Shown one piece after another: positions 19,524-28,347 of a DNA stretch of 64,000 nt. The position numbers and the translations under genes were made by a program. The stretch covers positions 3,410,001 to 3,474,000 of the forward strand of contig OZ241868.1 in NCBI GenBank assembly GCA_965202905.1, read 5' to 3'. This DNA is from CAYFYS01 sp965202905 (GTDB taxonomy: Bacteria > Pseudomonadota > Alphaproteobacteria > MPNO01). The number at the start of each line of letters is the position of its first letter. The stretch's first letter is position 1. The notes under the pieces are model-generated. The model was given only the letters and a program-made list of their open reading frames with translations, was not told the origin of the DNA and made no database searches.

Positions 19524-20546
19524 ATGCGATTTCCAGGACTGAAGACGACCGCCGTGGGCCTTGCGGCCGGCGCAATGCTGCTCGGAGCCGGACCCGCCGC
19601 CGAGGCGAAGGTCGAGCGAATCACCATCGGGTCCAACCCGGCCGGCTCGGTCTATTTCCTGCTGGCCGGCGGCTTCGCCAAGCTGTTCCAGAAGGAGCTC
19701 AAGATCCGGTCGACCGCCCAGCCCCATGCCGGCTCCTCGGTCTATCTGCCGCTCATGAGCAAGGGCGAGATCGTGCTCGGCCTCAACTCGAGCCTGGATT
19801 CCGGCATGGCGGTGAGCGGCAAGGCGCCGTTCAAGAGCGAGATCAAGAATGTGCGCATGATCGCGCGCGTCTGGATTCTGCCCTACGCCTACATGGCCAA
19901 GGAGAACTCGGGCATCAAGACGATCGCCGACCTGCGCGGCAAGCGGGTGCTGGTGAACGTGAAAACCAACGTGTCCCTGGCCCAGGCGAACCGCACGCTG
20001 CTGTCGACCGCGGGGCTGACCGAGGCCGATGTGAACGCCGTCGATTCCGGCGGCGTGGTCGCCGGCATCAACTCCGTTGTCGAAGGCCGCGCCGACGCCG
20101 CCACGGTCGCGCTGACCATGCCGGCGATGCGCAAGGCCCACGCCACCGTTCCCGGCGGGTTGCGAATCATCGGCCTGGGACCGCAGGCCACCGACGAGTT
20201 CATGGCCCAGGGCATGGCCGGCCTCTATACGATGCAGGTCAAGCCCAGCAAGCGCCTGCCCTTCGTTCGGAGCGAGACCCTGATCGCCGGCTTCGACAGC
20301 TATCTCAACGCCGGCCCGCAGGTCGATGACGAGGATGCCTACCGGCTCGCCAAGACGCTTCACAGCAACTGGAAGACGCTGCAGAAGGACTACCCGCCGC
20401 TGCGCGGAACACCGCAATCCGCGCTGACGCCCGCCGGCAACGCGATGCCCTATCATCCCGGCGCCATTCGCTACTGGAAGGAAGCCGGCTTGTGGACGGC
20501 GGCCAACGAGGCGAGCCAAGCTAAGGTGATGAGCATGGTCCGCTAG
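19524..20546 (+). CDS. TAXI-type TRAP transporter solute-binding protein
   Basis: This periplasmic receptor of 340 aa has a signal peptide ending near AEAK (residue ~28). The TAXI-family start of the mature domain (ITIGSNPAGSVYFLLAGGFAKLF) is split by the Gly-rich ligand site. DLRGKRVLVNVK and ALTMPAMRKAH are further family segments. It precedes its fused permease by 43 nt. With LigA/LigB-like genes downstream, an aromatic or carboxylate ligand is plausible but unproven. Confidence 0.93.
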   Translation: MRFPGLKTTAVGLAAGAMLLGAGPAAEAKVERITIGSNPAGSVYFLLAGGFAKLFQKELKIRSTAQPHAGSSVYLPLMSKGEIVLGLNSSLDSGMAVSGKAPFKSEIKNVRMIARVWILPYAYMAKENSGIKTIADLRGKRVLVNVKTNVSLAQANRTLLSTAGLTEADVNAVDSGGVVAGINSVVEGRADAATVALTMPAMRKAHATVPGGLRIIGLGPQATDEFMAQGMAGLYTMQVKPSKRLPFVRSETLIAGFDSYLNAGPQVDDEDAYRLAKTLHSNWKTLQKDYPPLRGTPQSALTPAGNAMPYHPGAIRYWKEAGLWTAANEASQAKVMSMVR

Positions 20547-20589
20547 GGCCGCCCCCGAGACCAGGACCAAAACACGCGGCGACGCTCCG

Positions 20590-22482
20590 ATGGAGAGCCT
20601 CTCCAGAGCGTTGCTGCGCGCCTGCCTCGCCCTGATTCCGATCCTCGGGGTGCTGTGGATCTTCTCTATCAGCGACCGGCTGGGCGTCACGTTGACCTTC
20701 CAGCAGAACGTGGCCACCGTGCTCGGCATTTCGGTCGCCGCCGCCTTTCTCAAATATCCCTACGGCGCGCGCGCCGGCTGGGGCGAGATCCTCCTGGCGG
20801 CGGTCTCGTTCGCAGCCTGGTTCTGGATGGCGGTCCATTTCGAGGAATGGATCGTCGGTATGGCGGACCGCACGCCCGACAAATGGGCGCCCGGCGTGAT
20901 CGCGATCCTGACGATGATGGAGGCCTTGCGCAAAGCCTGCGGCATCGTGATCACCACTTTAGTCTGGATCATGATCGCCTATGCCTATTTCGGCGGGCAT
21001 CTGCCGGGCGTGCTGGAAGCCGAGGTGTTCCCGCCGACCAAGGTCATCCTCTACCTCTATGCCGACAACAACGGCATCCCTGGCCTGGTGCTCCGCGTGG
21101 TGACCGAGCTGGTGCTGGCCTTCATCATTTTCGGCAAGCTCCTGGAGGTGTCGGGCGCAACCCGGTTCTTCACCGATCTCGCGATGGCGCTGATGGGCCA
21201 CCGCCGCGGCGGGCCGGCCAAGGTCGCCGTCGTCGCCTCGAGTGCGTTCGGCACCATCTCGGGCTCGGCGGTCGGCAACATCATGTCGACCGGCATCGTC
21301 ACCATCCCGATGATGAAGCGCACCGGCTTCGAGCCGCGCTACGCCGCCGGCATCGAGGCCGTAGCGTCCAACGGCGGCCAGATCGCCCCGCCGGTGATGG
21401 GAGCCACGGCCTTCATCATCGCCGAGTTCCTGGAAGTCCCCTATATCGACGTGGTGATCGCCGCGGCCATCCCGGCGGCGCTCTACTATCTGGTTCTTTT
21501 CCTACAGGTCGATGCGATCGCCGTCCGGTTCGGCCTGCTCGGCCTGCCCAAGGCCGACCTGCCCCGGGCGCTGCCGGTGCTGATTGCCGGCTGGGTGTAC
21601 ATCCTGCCGCTGGCGGTCCTGATCTATTTCCTGTTCGGACTCGGCTACAACCCCGGCCTGTCGGCGATGTATGCCGTGATCGCGCTGCTCCTGTTGACGG
21701 TGGCGCGCAACCGCCGCCTGCCCAGCCGGGCGGAGTGGGCCGACTACACTTTTGGCTCGGGCGAGAATCTGCTGCCGCTGATCCTGATCGCGGCAGGGGC
21801 GGGCGTGGTGATGGGGGTGCTGAACGCGACCGGGCTGGCCTTTCAGCTTTCGATCATCCTGGCCGAGCTCGGCGAGAGCGCCGGCACCTTCATCATGCTG
21901 CTGGTTACCGCGTTCGTCTCGATCATCCTCGGCATGGGAATGCCCACGGCGGCGGTCTACATCATCCTGGCGACGGTGATCGCGCCGGCCCTGATCGAGA
22001 TGGGGCTGCAACCGATGGCGGCCCATCTGTTCCTGTTCTATTTCGGGCTGTTGAGCTTGCTGACCCCGCCGGTCGCGGTCGCCAGCATGGTCGCGGCCGG
22101 CATCGCGGGCTCGGACATGTGGCGCACCGGCGTTGTCGGCGTCCAGCTTGCCGCGGCGGCCTATCTGCTGCCTTTCCTGTGGGCGTTCAACCCGGCGCTG
22201 GTGATGGAAGGCTCCTGGCAGGCGATCCTCTACGTCACCGCGACGGCGGCGGTCGCCGGGTTCCTGGTCGCCGAGGCTGCGGTCAGGCTGGGCGAACCGG
22301 GGCTGGCGAACAAGGTCGCGGCGCTCGGCTACGCCGCCGCGACCGTGGCCGTCGGCGGTGCAACGATTTGGATCGACGCCGAATCGCCCTGGGCCCTGGT
22401 GGTCGCGGCCGCTGGCGCCGGGCTCATCGTCCTGGACCGCCGCCGGACGCCAGCCCGCCGGACGCGCGCCGAACCCGGGTAG
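20590..22482 (+). CDS. TRAP transporter fused permease (4TM/12TM)
   Basis: The 630-aa integral membrane protein fuses the small DctQ-like and large DctM-like components, as is usual for TAXI systems. Many hydrophobic helices are visible. The DctM core motifs SSAFGTISGSAVGNIMSTG, ASNGGQIAPPVMGATAF and LGMGMPTAAVYIILA are intact and define the Na+/substrate site region. It pairs with the upstream binding protein. The next genes encode a putative extradiol dioxygenase. Confidence 0.95.
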   Translation: MESLSRALLRACLALIPILGVLWIFSISDRLGVTLTFQQNVATVLGISVAAAFLKYPYGARAGWGEILLAAVSFAAWFWMAVHFEEWIVGMADRTPDKWAPGVIAILTMMEALRKACGIVITTLVWIMIAYAYFGGHLPGVLEAEVFPPTKVILYLYADNNGIPGLVLRVVTELVLAFIIFGKLLEVSGATRFFTDLAMALMGHRRGGPAKVAVVASSAFGTISGSAVGNIMSTGIVTIPMMKRTGFEPRYAAGIEAVASNGGQIAPPVMGATAFIIAEFLEVPYIDVVIAAAIPAALYYLVLFLQVDAIAVRFGLLGLPKADLPRALPVLIAGWVYILPLAVLIYFLFGLGYNPGLSAMYAVIALLLLTVARNRRLPSRAEWADYTFGSGENLLPLILIAAGAGVVMGVLNATGLAFQLSIILAELGESAGTFIMLLVTAFVSIILGMGMPTAAVYIILATVIAPALIEMGLQPMAAHLFLFYFGLLSLLTPPVAVASMVAAGIAGSDMWRTGVVGVQLAAAAYLLPFLWAFNPALVMEGSWQAILYVTATAAVAGFLVAEAAVRLGEPGLANKVAALGYAAATVAVGGATIWIDAESPWALVVAAAGAGLIVLDRRRTPARRTRAEPG

Positions 22483-22586
22483 CCGCGGACGCGCGATCGG
22501 GATTCGATGCGGATCGAAGTCGGGATCGCGCCCCGCGGGCTTTAGGATTAAGCTGGAAGACCAGAACTGAAGACGCGGAGGCGCCG

Positions 22587-22859
22587 ATGACGGACTACTG
22601 GCTGAACAAGCTGATGTTCGACCTCCAGGGGCCGGGCGGCAAGGACCGCTGGCAGGCGGACCGGACCGCCGTGCTCGATCGGTATCCGTTGGCGCCGGAC
22701 ATCCGCCAGGCGCTTCTGGACGACGACCTCGAAATCATCCAGCCCTTGGCCAATCCTTACCTGCTGCGCTTCCACCTCCTGATCAGCGGCTATGGCGATG
22801 CCGAGTCGATCGCGATGCTGAGCGCGCTCGCCGAGACCGGGGAGAGGGCCGATGGCTAG
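22587..22859 (+). CDS. LigA-like small subunit of class III extradiol dioxygenase
   Basis: The 90-aa all-helical protein (MTDYWLNKLMFDLQ... ALLDDDLEII) resembles the alpha subunit of protocatechuate 4,5-dioxygenase, which covers the active site of the LigB subunit. GCGGAGG lies upstream of the ATG. Its TAG overlaps the start of the LigB-like gene by 8 nt (22852-22859), so the two subunits are translationally coupled. Small LigA-like proteins are variable, so the call leans on its partner. Confidence 0.75.
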   Translation: MTDYWLNKLMFDLQGPGGKDRWQADRTAVLDRYPLAPDIRQALLDDDLEIIQPLANPYLLRFHLLISGYGDAESIAMLSALAETGERADG

Positions 22860-23685
22860 GATCGTAGGTTCGTTCGCCGCCTCGCACGGCCCCAACATCG
22901 CGCGTGAATGGGAGACCCTGAAGCCCGCGACGCGCGATTGGATCCAGACCCGGTTCGACGACATGGGCGAGCGCATCAAGGCGCTGGACCCCGACGTTCT
23001 GGCGATCCACTGCACCGACCACTGGGTGAACTTCTTCCTCGACAACATGCCGGCCTTCTGCATCGGCATCGGCGAGGAGCATGACGGCCCGCCCGAGCCC
23101 TTCATGAAGCCGGTCTTCCCGCACGAGACGCTGCCCGGCCATGCCGGGCTCGGCCGCCATCTCCTGGACGCGGCCTTTGCCGCCGATTTCGATCCTGCCT
23201 ATTCCATGCGCCTGAAGCTCGATCACGGCATGTGCGTACCGATCTGGAGGCTCGGCTTCGACCCGATCCCACCGATCGTGCCGGTGCTGATGAACTTGGT
23301 CGAAAAGCCCTTTCCCAGCCCGGCGCGCTGCATCGCCTGGGGGCACATGATTCGCGATGCGATCGAGAGCTATCCGGAAGACCTGCGGGTGGTGGTCCTG
23401 GGCACCGGCGGACTCAGCCATTCGATCGGCGAGATCACCATGGGCTGGATCGACGAGCCGTTCGACCACGCCTGCATCGATCTGTTCGCAAACGCCTCGG
23501 ACGGCGAGATCGCCGCCCGGCTCGACGAGATGCTGGCGCATACCGGCAATGGCGGGGCGGAGGTGCGCGCCTGGGCGATCGCCCACGCCGCGGCCGGCAG
23601 CCGGGGCTTCGACCTGATCGATTACATCCCGATGCCCGAGGCGCTGATCGGCTGCGGCCTGGCAGAATGGCGCATCCCGGGCTGA
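22852..23685 (+). CDS. LigB-like catalytic subunit of class III extradiol dioxygenase
   Basis: The 277-aa protein has the iron ligand His12 in SHGPN, and His53/His57 in AIHCTDHW, which supply the second His and a nearby polar residue. The catalytic base His is in GTGGLSHSIGE. The family cleaves catechol-type rings (protocatechuate, gallate, homoprotocatechuate) with Fe(II). With the Rieske oxygenase alpha/beta and the TAXI-TRAP transporter this makes a plausible uptake, hydroxylation and ring-cleavage set. The exact substrate is not inferable. Confidence 0.88.
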   Translation: MARIVGSFAASHGPNIAREWETLKPATRDWIQTRFDDMGERIKALDPDVLAIHCTDHWVNFFLDNMPAFCIGIGEEHDGPPEPFMKPVFPHETLPGHAGLGRHLLDAAFAADFDPAYSMRLKLDHGMCVPIWRLGFDPIPPIVPVLMNLVEKPFPSPARCIAWGHMIRDAIESYPEDLRVVVLGTGGLSHSIGEITMGWIDEPFDHACIDLFANASDGEIAARLDEMLAHTGNGGAEVRAWAIAHAAAGSRGFDLIDYIPMPEALIGCGLAEWRIPG

Positions 23686-23745
23686 GAGGCGAGGCGGCGG
23701 CGAAGGACCCGGCCGGCCGGAGGCGGCGCAAAGTCCGACAGACTG

Positions 23746-24441
23746 TTAGCGGCGGGAGACGGACCGGATCAGCCGCTGCGACGCGGGGTTGGAGAACCTG
23801 CGCTCGACGACGATGCCGCGCGCCGTCGCGCCGCTACCGTAATAGCTTTCGTTGAGCTCCTCGTCCTCGAAGACCACGGACCCCTCGACGGAGGCGCCGA
23901 GATAGGCGCCGCGCGTCAGCGCGTAGGCCAGGATATCGGCGCCCAGGTTTGTCGTCGTCGCGCCCTCGACGCCGAAGCCCACCGGGCCGGCCGCCACCGA
24001 GGCGTCGGCGCCGAGCTTGACCTTGGAGGCGATGACCGCCTGAAGAGCTTTGTCGGTCATGACCAGCAGCATGACCTCGGCGTCCTGGAAGCCGATCTGG
24101 AGCCCGAAACTGCCCGATCCGATGGTGTAGAACGCCGGCTGGCTCCACACATCGGCGGAATCCCGGGTCAACAGCACGCCCTGGCCGGCCTCGCCGCCGA
24201 TGACGAAACCGGCCTTGAGCAGGCTCGGGACGATCAAGACGCCCTTGGCCCTGCTCAACAGACGGCGCACCGCCTCGGTATCAGGGTGCTTGAAAATCTT
24301 CTCGGCGGTCAGGCGCGCCTTGTCGACCAGCTCCTGGGCCTCGGACGCCGCCTTGGCGTCGGGCGCCCGAAGAATCACGGCGAGCGCCAGAAGCAGCACG
24401 AAGAGAGGGATGAAGAGAGGGATTCTGTGGACGGCAGTCAT
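23746..24441 (-). CDS. SYLF (YSC84-related) lipid-binding domain protein
   Basis: The 231-aa exported protein has an N-terminal signal or anchor (IPLFIPLFVLLLALAVIL) and a SYLF domain covering most of the rest: RAKGVLIVPSLLKAGFVIGGEAGQG, GSGSFGLQIGFQDAEVMLLV and DASVAAGPVGFG are characteristic. Eukaryotic SYLF proteins bind phosphoinositides; bacterial ones are probably periplasmic and lipid-associated. It is divergent from regB across a 243-bp interval in which I see no other gene. Confidence 0.9.
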   Translation of the reverse strand: MTAVHRIPLFIPLFVLLLALAVILRAPDAKAASEAQELVDKARLTAEKIFKHPDTEAVRRLLSRAKGVLIVPSLLKAGFVIGGEAGQGVLLTRDSADVWSQPAFYTIGSGSFGLQIGFQDAEVMLLVMTDKALQAVIASKVKLGADASVAAGPVGFGVEGATTTNLGADILAYALTRGAYLGASVEGSVVFEDEELNESYYGSGATARGIVVERRFSNPASQRLIRSVSRR

Positions 24442-24684
24442 CGGCGCCTCCTGTTTCGACCGATTTGGGCCGTTCGCACGGCTCGTTCAAGCCCGCGCCC
24501 GTTCCCCATCCGGGGCAGTATGCCACGTTTGCGCGCGATTCCGAAGACATGCGGCGACGCAGCCGGCGCCGACGGACATCGCCGGTCTTGGCCTCCGGCG
24601 CTGCGGAGGATCACTATGTCGACGGCCCGGGATCGATAGCCGGGCGCGAGATCGCCGGGAAAGCGGGAAAGACGGAGCCGGGAC

Positions 24685-26028
24685 ATGCTCGAAGACGCAG
24701 CTCATCCCGATCCGGGAACGCTGACCACGACCCATCGGGTCCGGCTCGGCACCCTGGTCCTGATCCGTTGGGGGGCGATCGCGGGCCAGGCCGCGGCGCT
24801 TCTGGCGGTTCGTTACGGGCTCGGGTTTCCGGTCCCGCTGGGCGCGACGTTTGCCGTGGTCGGCGCATCGGTGGCGCTCAACCTCGCGCTGTCGCTGACG
24901 CTGCCCTCCCGCGATCGACTTGGCGAGGCGGCTTCAGCCTCGCTGCTCGGGTTCGATGTCGTCCAGCTCACCATCCTGCTCTACCTGACCGGTGGGCTCG
25001 AAAACCCGTTCTCGTTCCTGCTGCTCGCGCCGCTGACGGTCTCCGCGACGATCCTGGGGCCGCGCAGCACCGCCATACTGTGCGGCCTGGGCCTGGCCTC
25101 GATCACCGTGCTCGCCGTCGATCACTTGGCGCTTCCCTGGGGTACGGCCGGCTTCGCGCTCCCACCGACCTACGTCATGGGTTCGTGGGTGGCGCTCGCG
25201 CTCGGGATCGGCTTCTTCGCCTCCTACACGAGGCGCGTCGCCGACGAGGCACGGCACATGCAGAATGCGCTCGCCGCCACCCAGCTCGCGCTGGCCCGCG
25301 AGCAGCAGCTATCGCGGCTGGACGGGATCGCCGCCGCGGCCGCGCACGAGCTCGGCACGCCGCTCGGCACCATCGCCCTGGTCACCCGCGAGCTTGCCCG
25401 CGAAGTCGGGCCCGACAGCCCGATCGGCGCCGATGTCGAGCTCCTGATCAGCGAAAGCGAACGCTGCCGCGGCATCCTCGCAAGCCTCGAACAGACGACA
25501 TCCGAAGCGATGGCATCCAGCCCCTATCCCGACCTGCCGTTCGATGCGGTGATCAAGGCCGCGGCGACCCGCCACGAGGACGACGCCATCCGGCTGAGGG
25601 TGCATTCGGCGCCGGAGGACGCGGGCGCCAAGCCCCCCCCGATCGTCGCCAACCGGCCGGAAATCATTCACGGAATCGGCAATCTGGTGCAGAATGCGAT
25701 GCAATTCGCGCGATCGGAAGTCACCGTGTCCACACGATGGAGCCGCGATCAAATCCGCGTGATCGTCGAAGACGACGGCCCGGGGTTTCCGCCGCGCTTC
25801 CTGGAGCGGTTGGGAGAGCCGTATCTTTCATCGCGAACCGGAAGCGGGGGTCACGGGGGTCATATGGGGCTGGGGATTTTCATCGCGCGGACCCTGCTGC
25901 AGCGGACCGGGGCCGCGATCGTATTCGAGAACGGCATGGCCGGCGGCGCGCGGGTTCTGGTGAGCTGGGACCGCTCGGTCCTCGCCAACGACGCGCCCGA
26001 CGAGGCGATCGCCGGGGGCGAGCCATGA
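24685..26028 (+). CDS. regB: RegB/PrrB-type redox sensor histidine kinase
   Basis: The 447-aa membrane kinase has six hydrophobic helices within residues ~22-180. The ubiquinone-site motif GGLENPF is at ~103-109. The phospho-acceptor is His221 in AAAHELGTPLG, and Cys261 in SERCRGIL lies exactly 40 residues later, the same spacing as His225/Cys265 of Rhodobacter RegB, whose Cys is the redox switch. The HATPase domain has N and G boxes (VQNAMQFA, VEDDGPGF, GHMGLGIFIA). RegB/RegA regulates respiration, carbon and nitrogen metabolism in response to oxygen. Its TGA overlaps the regA start. Confidence 0.95.
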   Translation: MLEDAAHPDPGTLTTTHRVRLGTLVLIRWGAIAGQAAALLAVRYGLGFPVPLGATFAVVGASVALNLALSLTLPSRDRLGEAASASLLGFDVVQLTILLYLTGGLENPFSFLLLAPLTVSATILGPRSTAILCGLGLASITVLAVDHLALPWGTAGFALPPTYVMGSWVALALGIGFFASYTRRVADEARHMQNALAATQLALAREQQLSRLDGIAAAAAHELGTPLGTIALVTRELAREVGPDSPIGADVELLISESERCRGILASLEQTTSEAMASSPYPDLPFDAVIKAAATRHEDDAIRLRVHSAPEDAGAKPPPIVANRPEIIHGIGNLVQNAMQFARSEVTVSTRWSRDQIRVIVEDDGPGFPPRFLERLGEPYLSSRTGSGGHGGHMGLGIFIARTLLQRTGAAIVFENGMAGGARVLVSWDRSVLANDAPDEAIAGGEP

Positions 26029-26612
26029 CCGAACCGCGGGCGGACGCCGGCGCGCGAATCCGCCCGCCGGCCGAGCGAACGCTCCTGATCGTCGAGGACG
26101 ACGCGCCGTTCCGCAACCGGCTTGCCCGGGCCATGGAAAGCCGCGGTTTCCGGGTCGAGACCGCAGGATCGGTCGCCGAAGGGATCGCGGCGGCCGGGTC
26201 GCGGCCACCCGCCTACGCCGTGCTCGACCTGCGGCTGGGTGACGGCAGCGGCTTGGAGGTCGTCACCGCGCTCAGGGCCGCCCGCGCCGACGCCCGGATC
26301 GTCGTGCTCACCGGCTACGGCAACATCGCGACCGCGGTGGCGGCGGTAAAGGCGGGCGCTGTGAACTACCTGGCCAAGCCCGCGGACGCCGATGCGATCG
26401 AGGCGGCGCTTCTGGCGCCCGAAGGCGCGATGCCGCCGCCGCCCGAGCAGCCGATGTCGGCCGATCGGGTGCGCTGGGAGCATATTCAGCGGGTCTTCGA
26501 GCAATGCGACCGCAACGTGTCCGAGACCGCCCGGCGCCTCAACATGCACCGCCGAACCCTTCAGCGGATCCTGTCCAAGCGCGCCCCGCGCGAGACACCG
26601 TTTGGCGACTGA
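26025..26612 (+). CDS. regA: RegA/PrrA-type response regulator
   Basis: The 195-aa protein has a receiver domain with acidic pocket Glu24/Asp25, phospho-acceptor Asp68 (VLDLRLGDGSG) and Lys118 (YLAKPA). The C-terminal Fis-like HTH (NVSETARRLNMHRRTLQRIL) is nearly invariant in RegA. Between them is the proline-rich linker typical of the family. ATG 26025 overlaps the regB stop (ATGA). It is the partner of the upstream kinase. Confidence 0.96.
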   Translation: MTEPRADAGARIRPPAERTLLIVEDDAPFRNRLARAMESRGFRVETAGSVAEGIAAAGSRPPAYAVLDLRLGDGSGLEVVTALRAARADARIVVLTGYGNIATAVAAVKAGAVNYLAKPADADAIEAALLAPEGAMPPPPEQPMSADRVRWEHIQRVFEQCDRNVSETARRLNMHRRTLQRILSKRAPRETPFGD

Positions 26613-26860
26613 GCGGCATCTCGTTGGCCCGGCGACGGCCGGCTCCTGCTCCGTCAGAATCACGAGGCTTCTGCGAAGACGACCCGCCCGGACGAGGCCG
26701 TTCGGGCGTTGATGGGCGAGCCCGTCATGGTCTACGATCGGGCCGTCGTCGCGGCGCCGGTCAGCCATCCGGAGAACCGCGGCGCGCGCCGAACGCGCCC
26801 GTCGCCGGCGGCGCGGCCTGACGAAACCCGGCATCCGGCCGCCGATCACGCTTTGACACC

Positions 26861-27709
26861 ATGCCCGTTGACACCATGCCCGATCACCTGCTGCAACGAG
26901 GCTCCGCACAGGAGCAAGACAACCGCTACGCGCCGCCCGCCGGCACCCGGGTCTATGCGATCGGCGATATTCACGGCCGCTGCGACCTGCTGGTCGACCT
27001 GCAGGCGATGATCGCCGCAGACCTCGACCGGGAGCCGCCGGAGCGCGCGGTGGTGATCTATCTCGGCGATTACATCGACCGCGGATCGTCCTCGTACCAG
27101 GCGATCGATCGGCTGATCGAGGCGCCGGTCGCCGGGGCCGAGTCCGTCCATCTGCGCGGCAACCACGAAGCGTTATTGCTGCATTTCCTCGCCGAGCCAG
27201 ATATCGGGCGCGTTTGGCTTAACAATGGCGGCGAGGCGACGCTGCGGAGCTACAATGTCGCCTCGCCGGAGGTCGTCGATGGCAAGCCGGCGCTCGCACA
27301 GACCCGCGATGCGATGCGCGAAGCCGTGCCGCCGCGCCATCTCGCCTTTTTCGACTCCCTGGCGCTCTACCATGTCGAGGGCGGCTACACCTTCGTCCAT
27401 GCCGGCATCCGGCCGGGGCTTCCACTTGCCGACCAGGAAGACTCCGACCTCCTGTGGATCCGCGGCGCGTTCCTCGATTCACGCGCCGATCACGGCTGCT
27501 GCGTCGTGCACGGCCATACCATCTCCCGCCAGGCCGAAATCCGCGCCAACCGGATCGGCATCGATACCGGGGCCTTTTTCAGCAACGTGCTGACCTGCGT
27601 GGTGCTGGAAGGGACCGGGCACCGCTGGCTGCAGACCCGGGCATGGAGTCGCCGGACGAAATCGAATTCCCGGCCGATCATGCGCCGGTCCGGCCGCGCG
27701 CGCGGCTGA
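26861..27709 (+). CDS. PPP-family metallophosphatase (serine/threonine phosphatase-like)
   Basis: The 282-aa protein has the full PPP signature: GDIHG, GDYIDRG and RGNHE, plus later metal-ligand histidines in FVHAG and HGHT. Such bacterial enzymes dephosphorylate Ser/Thr/Tyr or diadenosine polyphosphates. Two in-frame ATGs (26861 and 26876) lie in a short direct repeat ACACCATGCCCG, so the start is uncertain. The last ~25 residues are Arg-rich and unlike the family. Confidence 0.9.
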   Translation: MPVDTMPDHLLQRGSAQEQDNRYAPPAGTRVYAIGDIHGRCDLLVDLQAMIAADLDREPPERAVVIYLGDYIDRGSSSYQAIDRLIEAPVAGAESVHLRGNHEALLLHFLAEPDIGRVWLNNGGEATLRSYNVASPEVVDGKPALAQTRDAMREAVPPRHLAFFDSLALYHVEGGYTFVHAGIRPGLPLADQEDSDLLWIRGAFLDSRADHGCCVVHGHTISRQAEIRANRIGIDTGAFFSNVLTCVVLEGTGHRWLQTRAWSRRTKSNSRPIMRRSGRARG

Positions 27710-27793
27710 TGCGCCAGGAGACCCTCCACCGGGAAGCCCTCCGCCAGGGGCTCGCCGGCAGCGCGAGCCGGATGGACGGCTACCCGGTGAGCT

Positions 27794-28222
27794 TCAGACA
27801 TGCGGGTCGAAGACACGCTGGAGGCGGGAGGAGGCGGCCATCGCGAAGCGGACGAGCTGGCGCCGCTTGCGCGTTCCGTTGACCGCGATCGGCGTCGCAT
27901 CTCGACGGATCGCCCCGCCATAGCCATCGGCGACGATCACCCCGCAATCGCCCGGCAGAATCGATTGGGGAAACTCCTCCGGGACGGCGAAGTAGAACCG
28001 GTCGCAATACGGCAGGTATTCGCGCCACTTGGTGTCGCTGCGGTAGTCGGCGACCGAGGATTTGATCTCGGCGATGACGAATTCGGAGCGGTCGTTGAGG
28101 CCAATCACGTCGACCCGCCGCCCCGATGTCAGCTTGAACTCGCTCAGCGTCCCGTAGCCCATGTCGGTCAGAAGGCGGCTGACGCCGCGGCGCAACCGGT
28201 CTTCGGTGGTCGGGTTCGGCAT
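27794..28222 (-). CDS. mmcB: MmcB-family putative DNA repair protein
   Basis: The 142-aa alphaproteobacterial protein starts MPNPTTEDRLRRGVSRLL. A nuclease-like core shows RRVDVIGLNDRSEFVIAEIKSS (the D...E-x-K pattern of PD-(D/E)xK folds) followed by DTKWREYLPYCDRFYFAV. MmcB was named from mitomycin-C sensitivity in Caulobacter and is part of the DNA-damage response there. It is convergent with the phosphatase gene. Biochemical activity is not established from sequence. Confidence 0.88.
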   Translation of the reverse strand: MPNPTTEDRLRRGVSRLLTDMGYGTLSEFKLTSGRRVDVIGLNDRSEFVIAEIKSSVADYRSDTKWREYLPYCDRFYFAVPEEFPQSILPGDCGVIVADGYGGAIRRDATPIAVNGTRKRRQLVRFAMAASSRLQRVFDPHV

Positions 28223-28347
28223 GGCGAGTTCGGCGCGGTTGCTCGAAACGGGATCATACCAGCCCGGGACATAACGTGAACGATTTTCCGCGGCGGTTGC
28301 CAGCCGGCTTCGTTCCGCCGATGATTGCGCGGAAACGGAGGCGGCGC

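Noticed and set aside
27643..27800. Possible small plus-strand ORF starting MESPDEIEFPADHAP, overlapping the phosphatase 3' end
   Set aside because: The N-terminal ~50 codons look plausible, but it overlaps the phosphatase by 67 nt, runs on into the mmcB antisense strand and has no clear ribosome-binding site.
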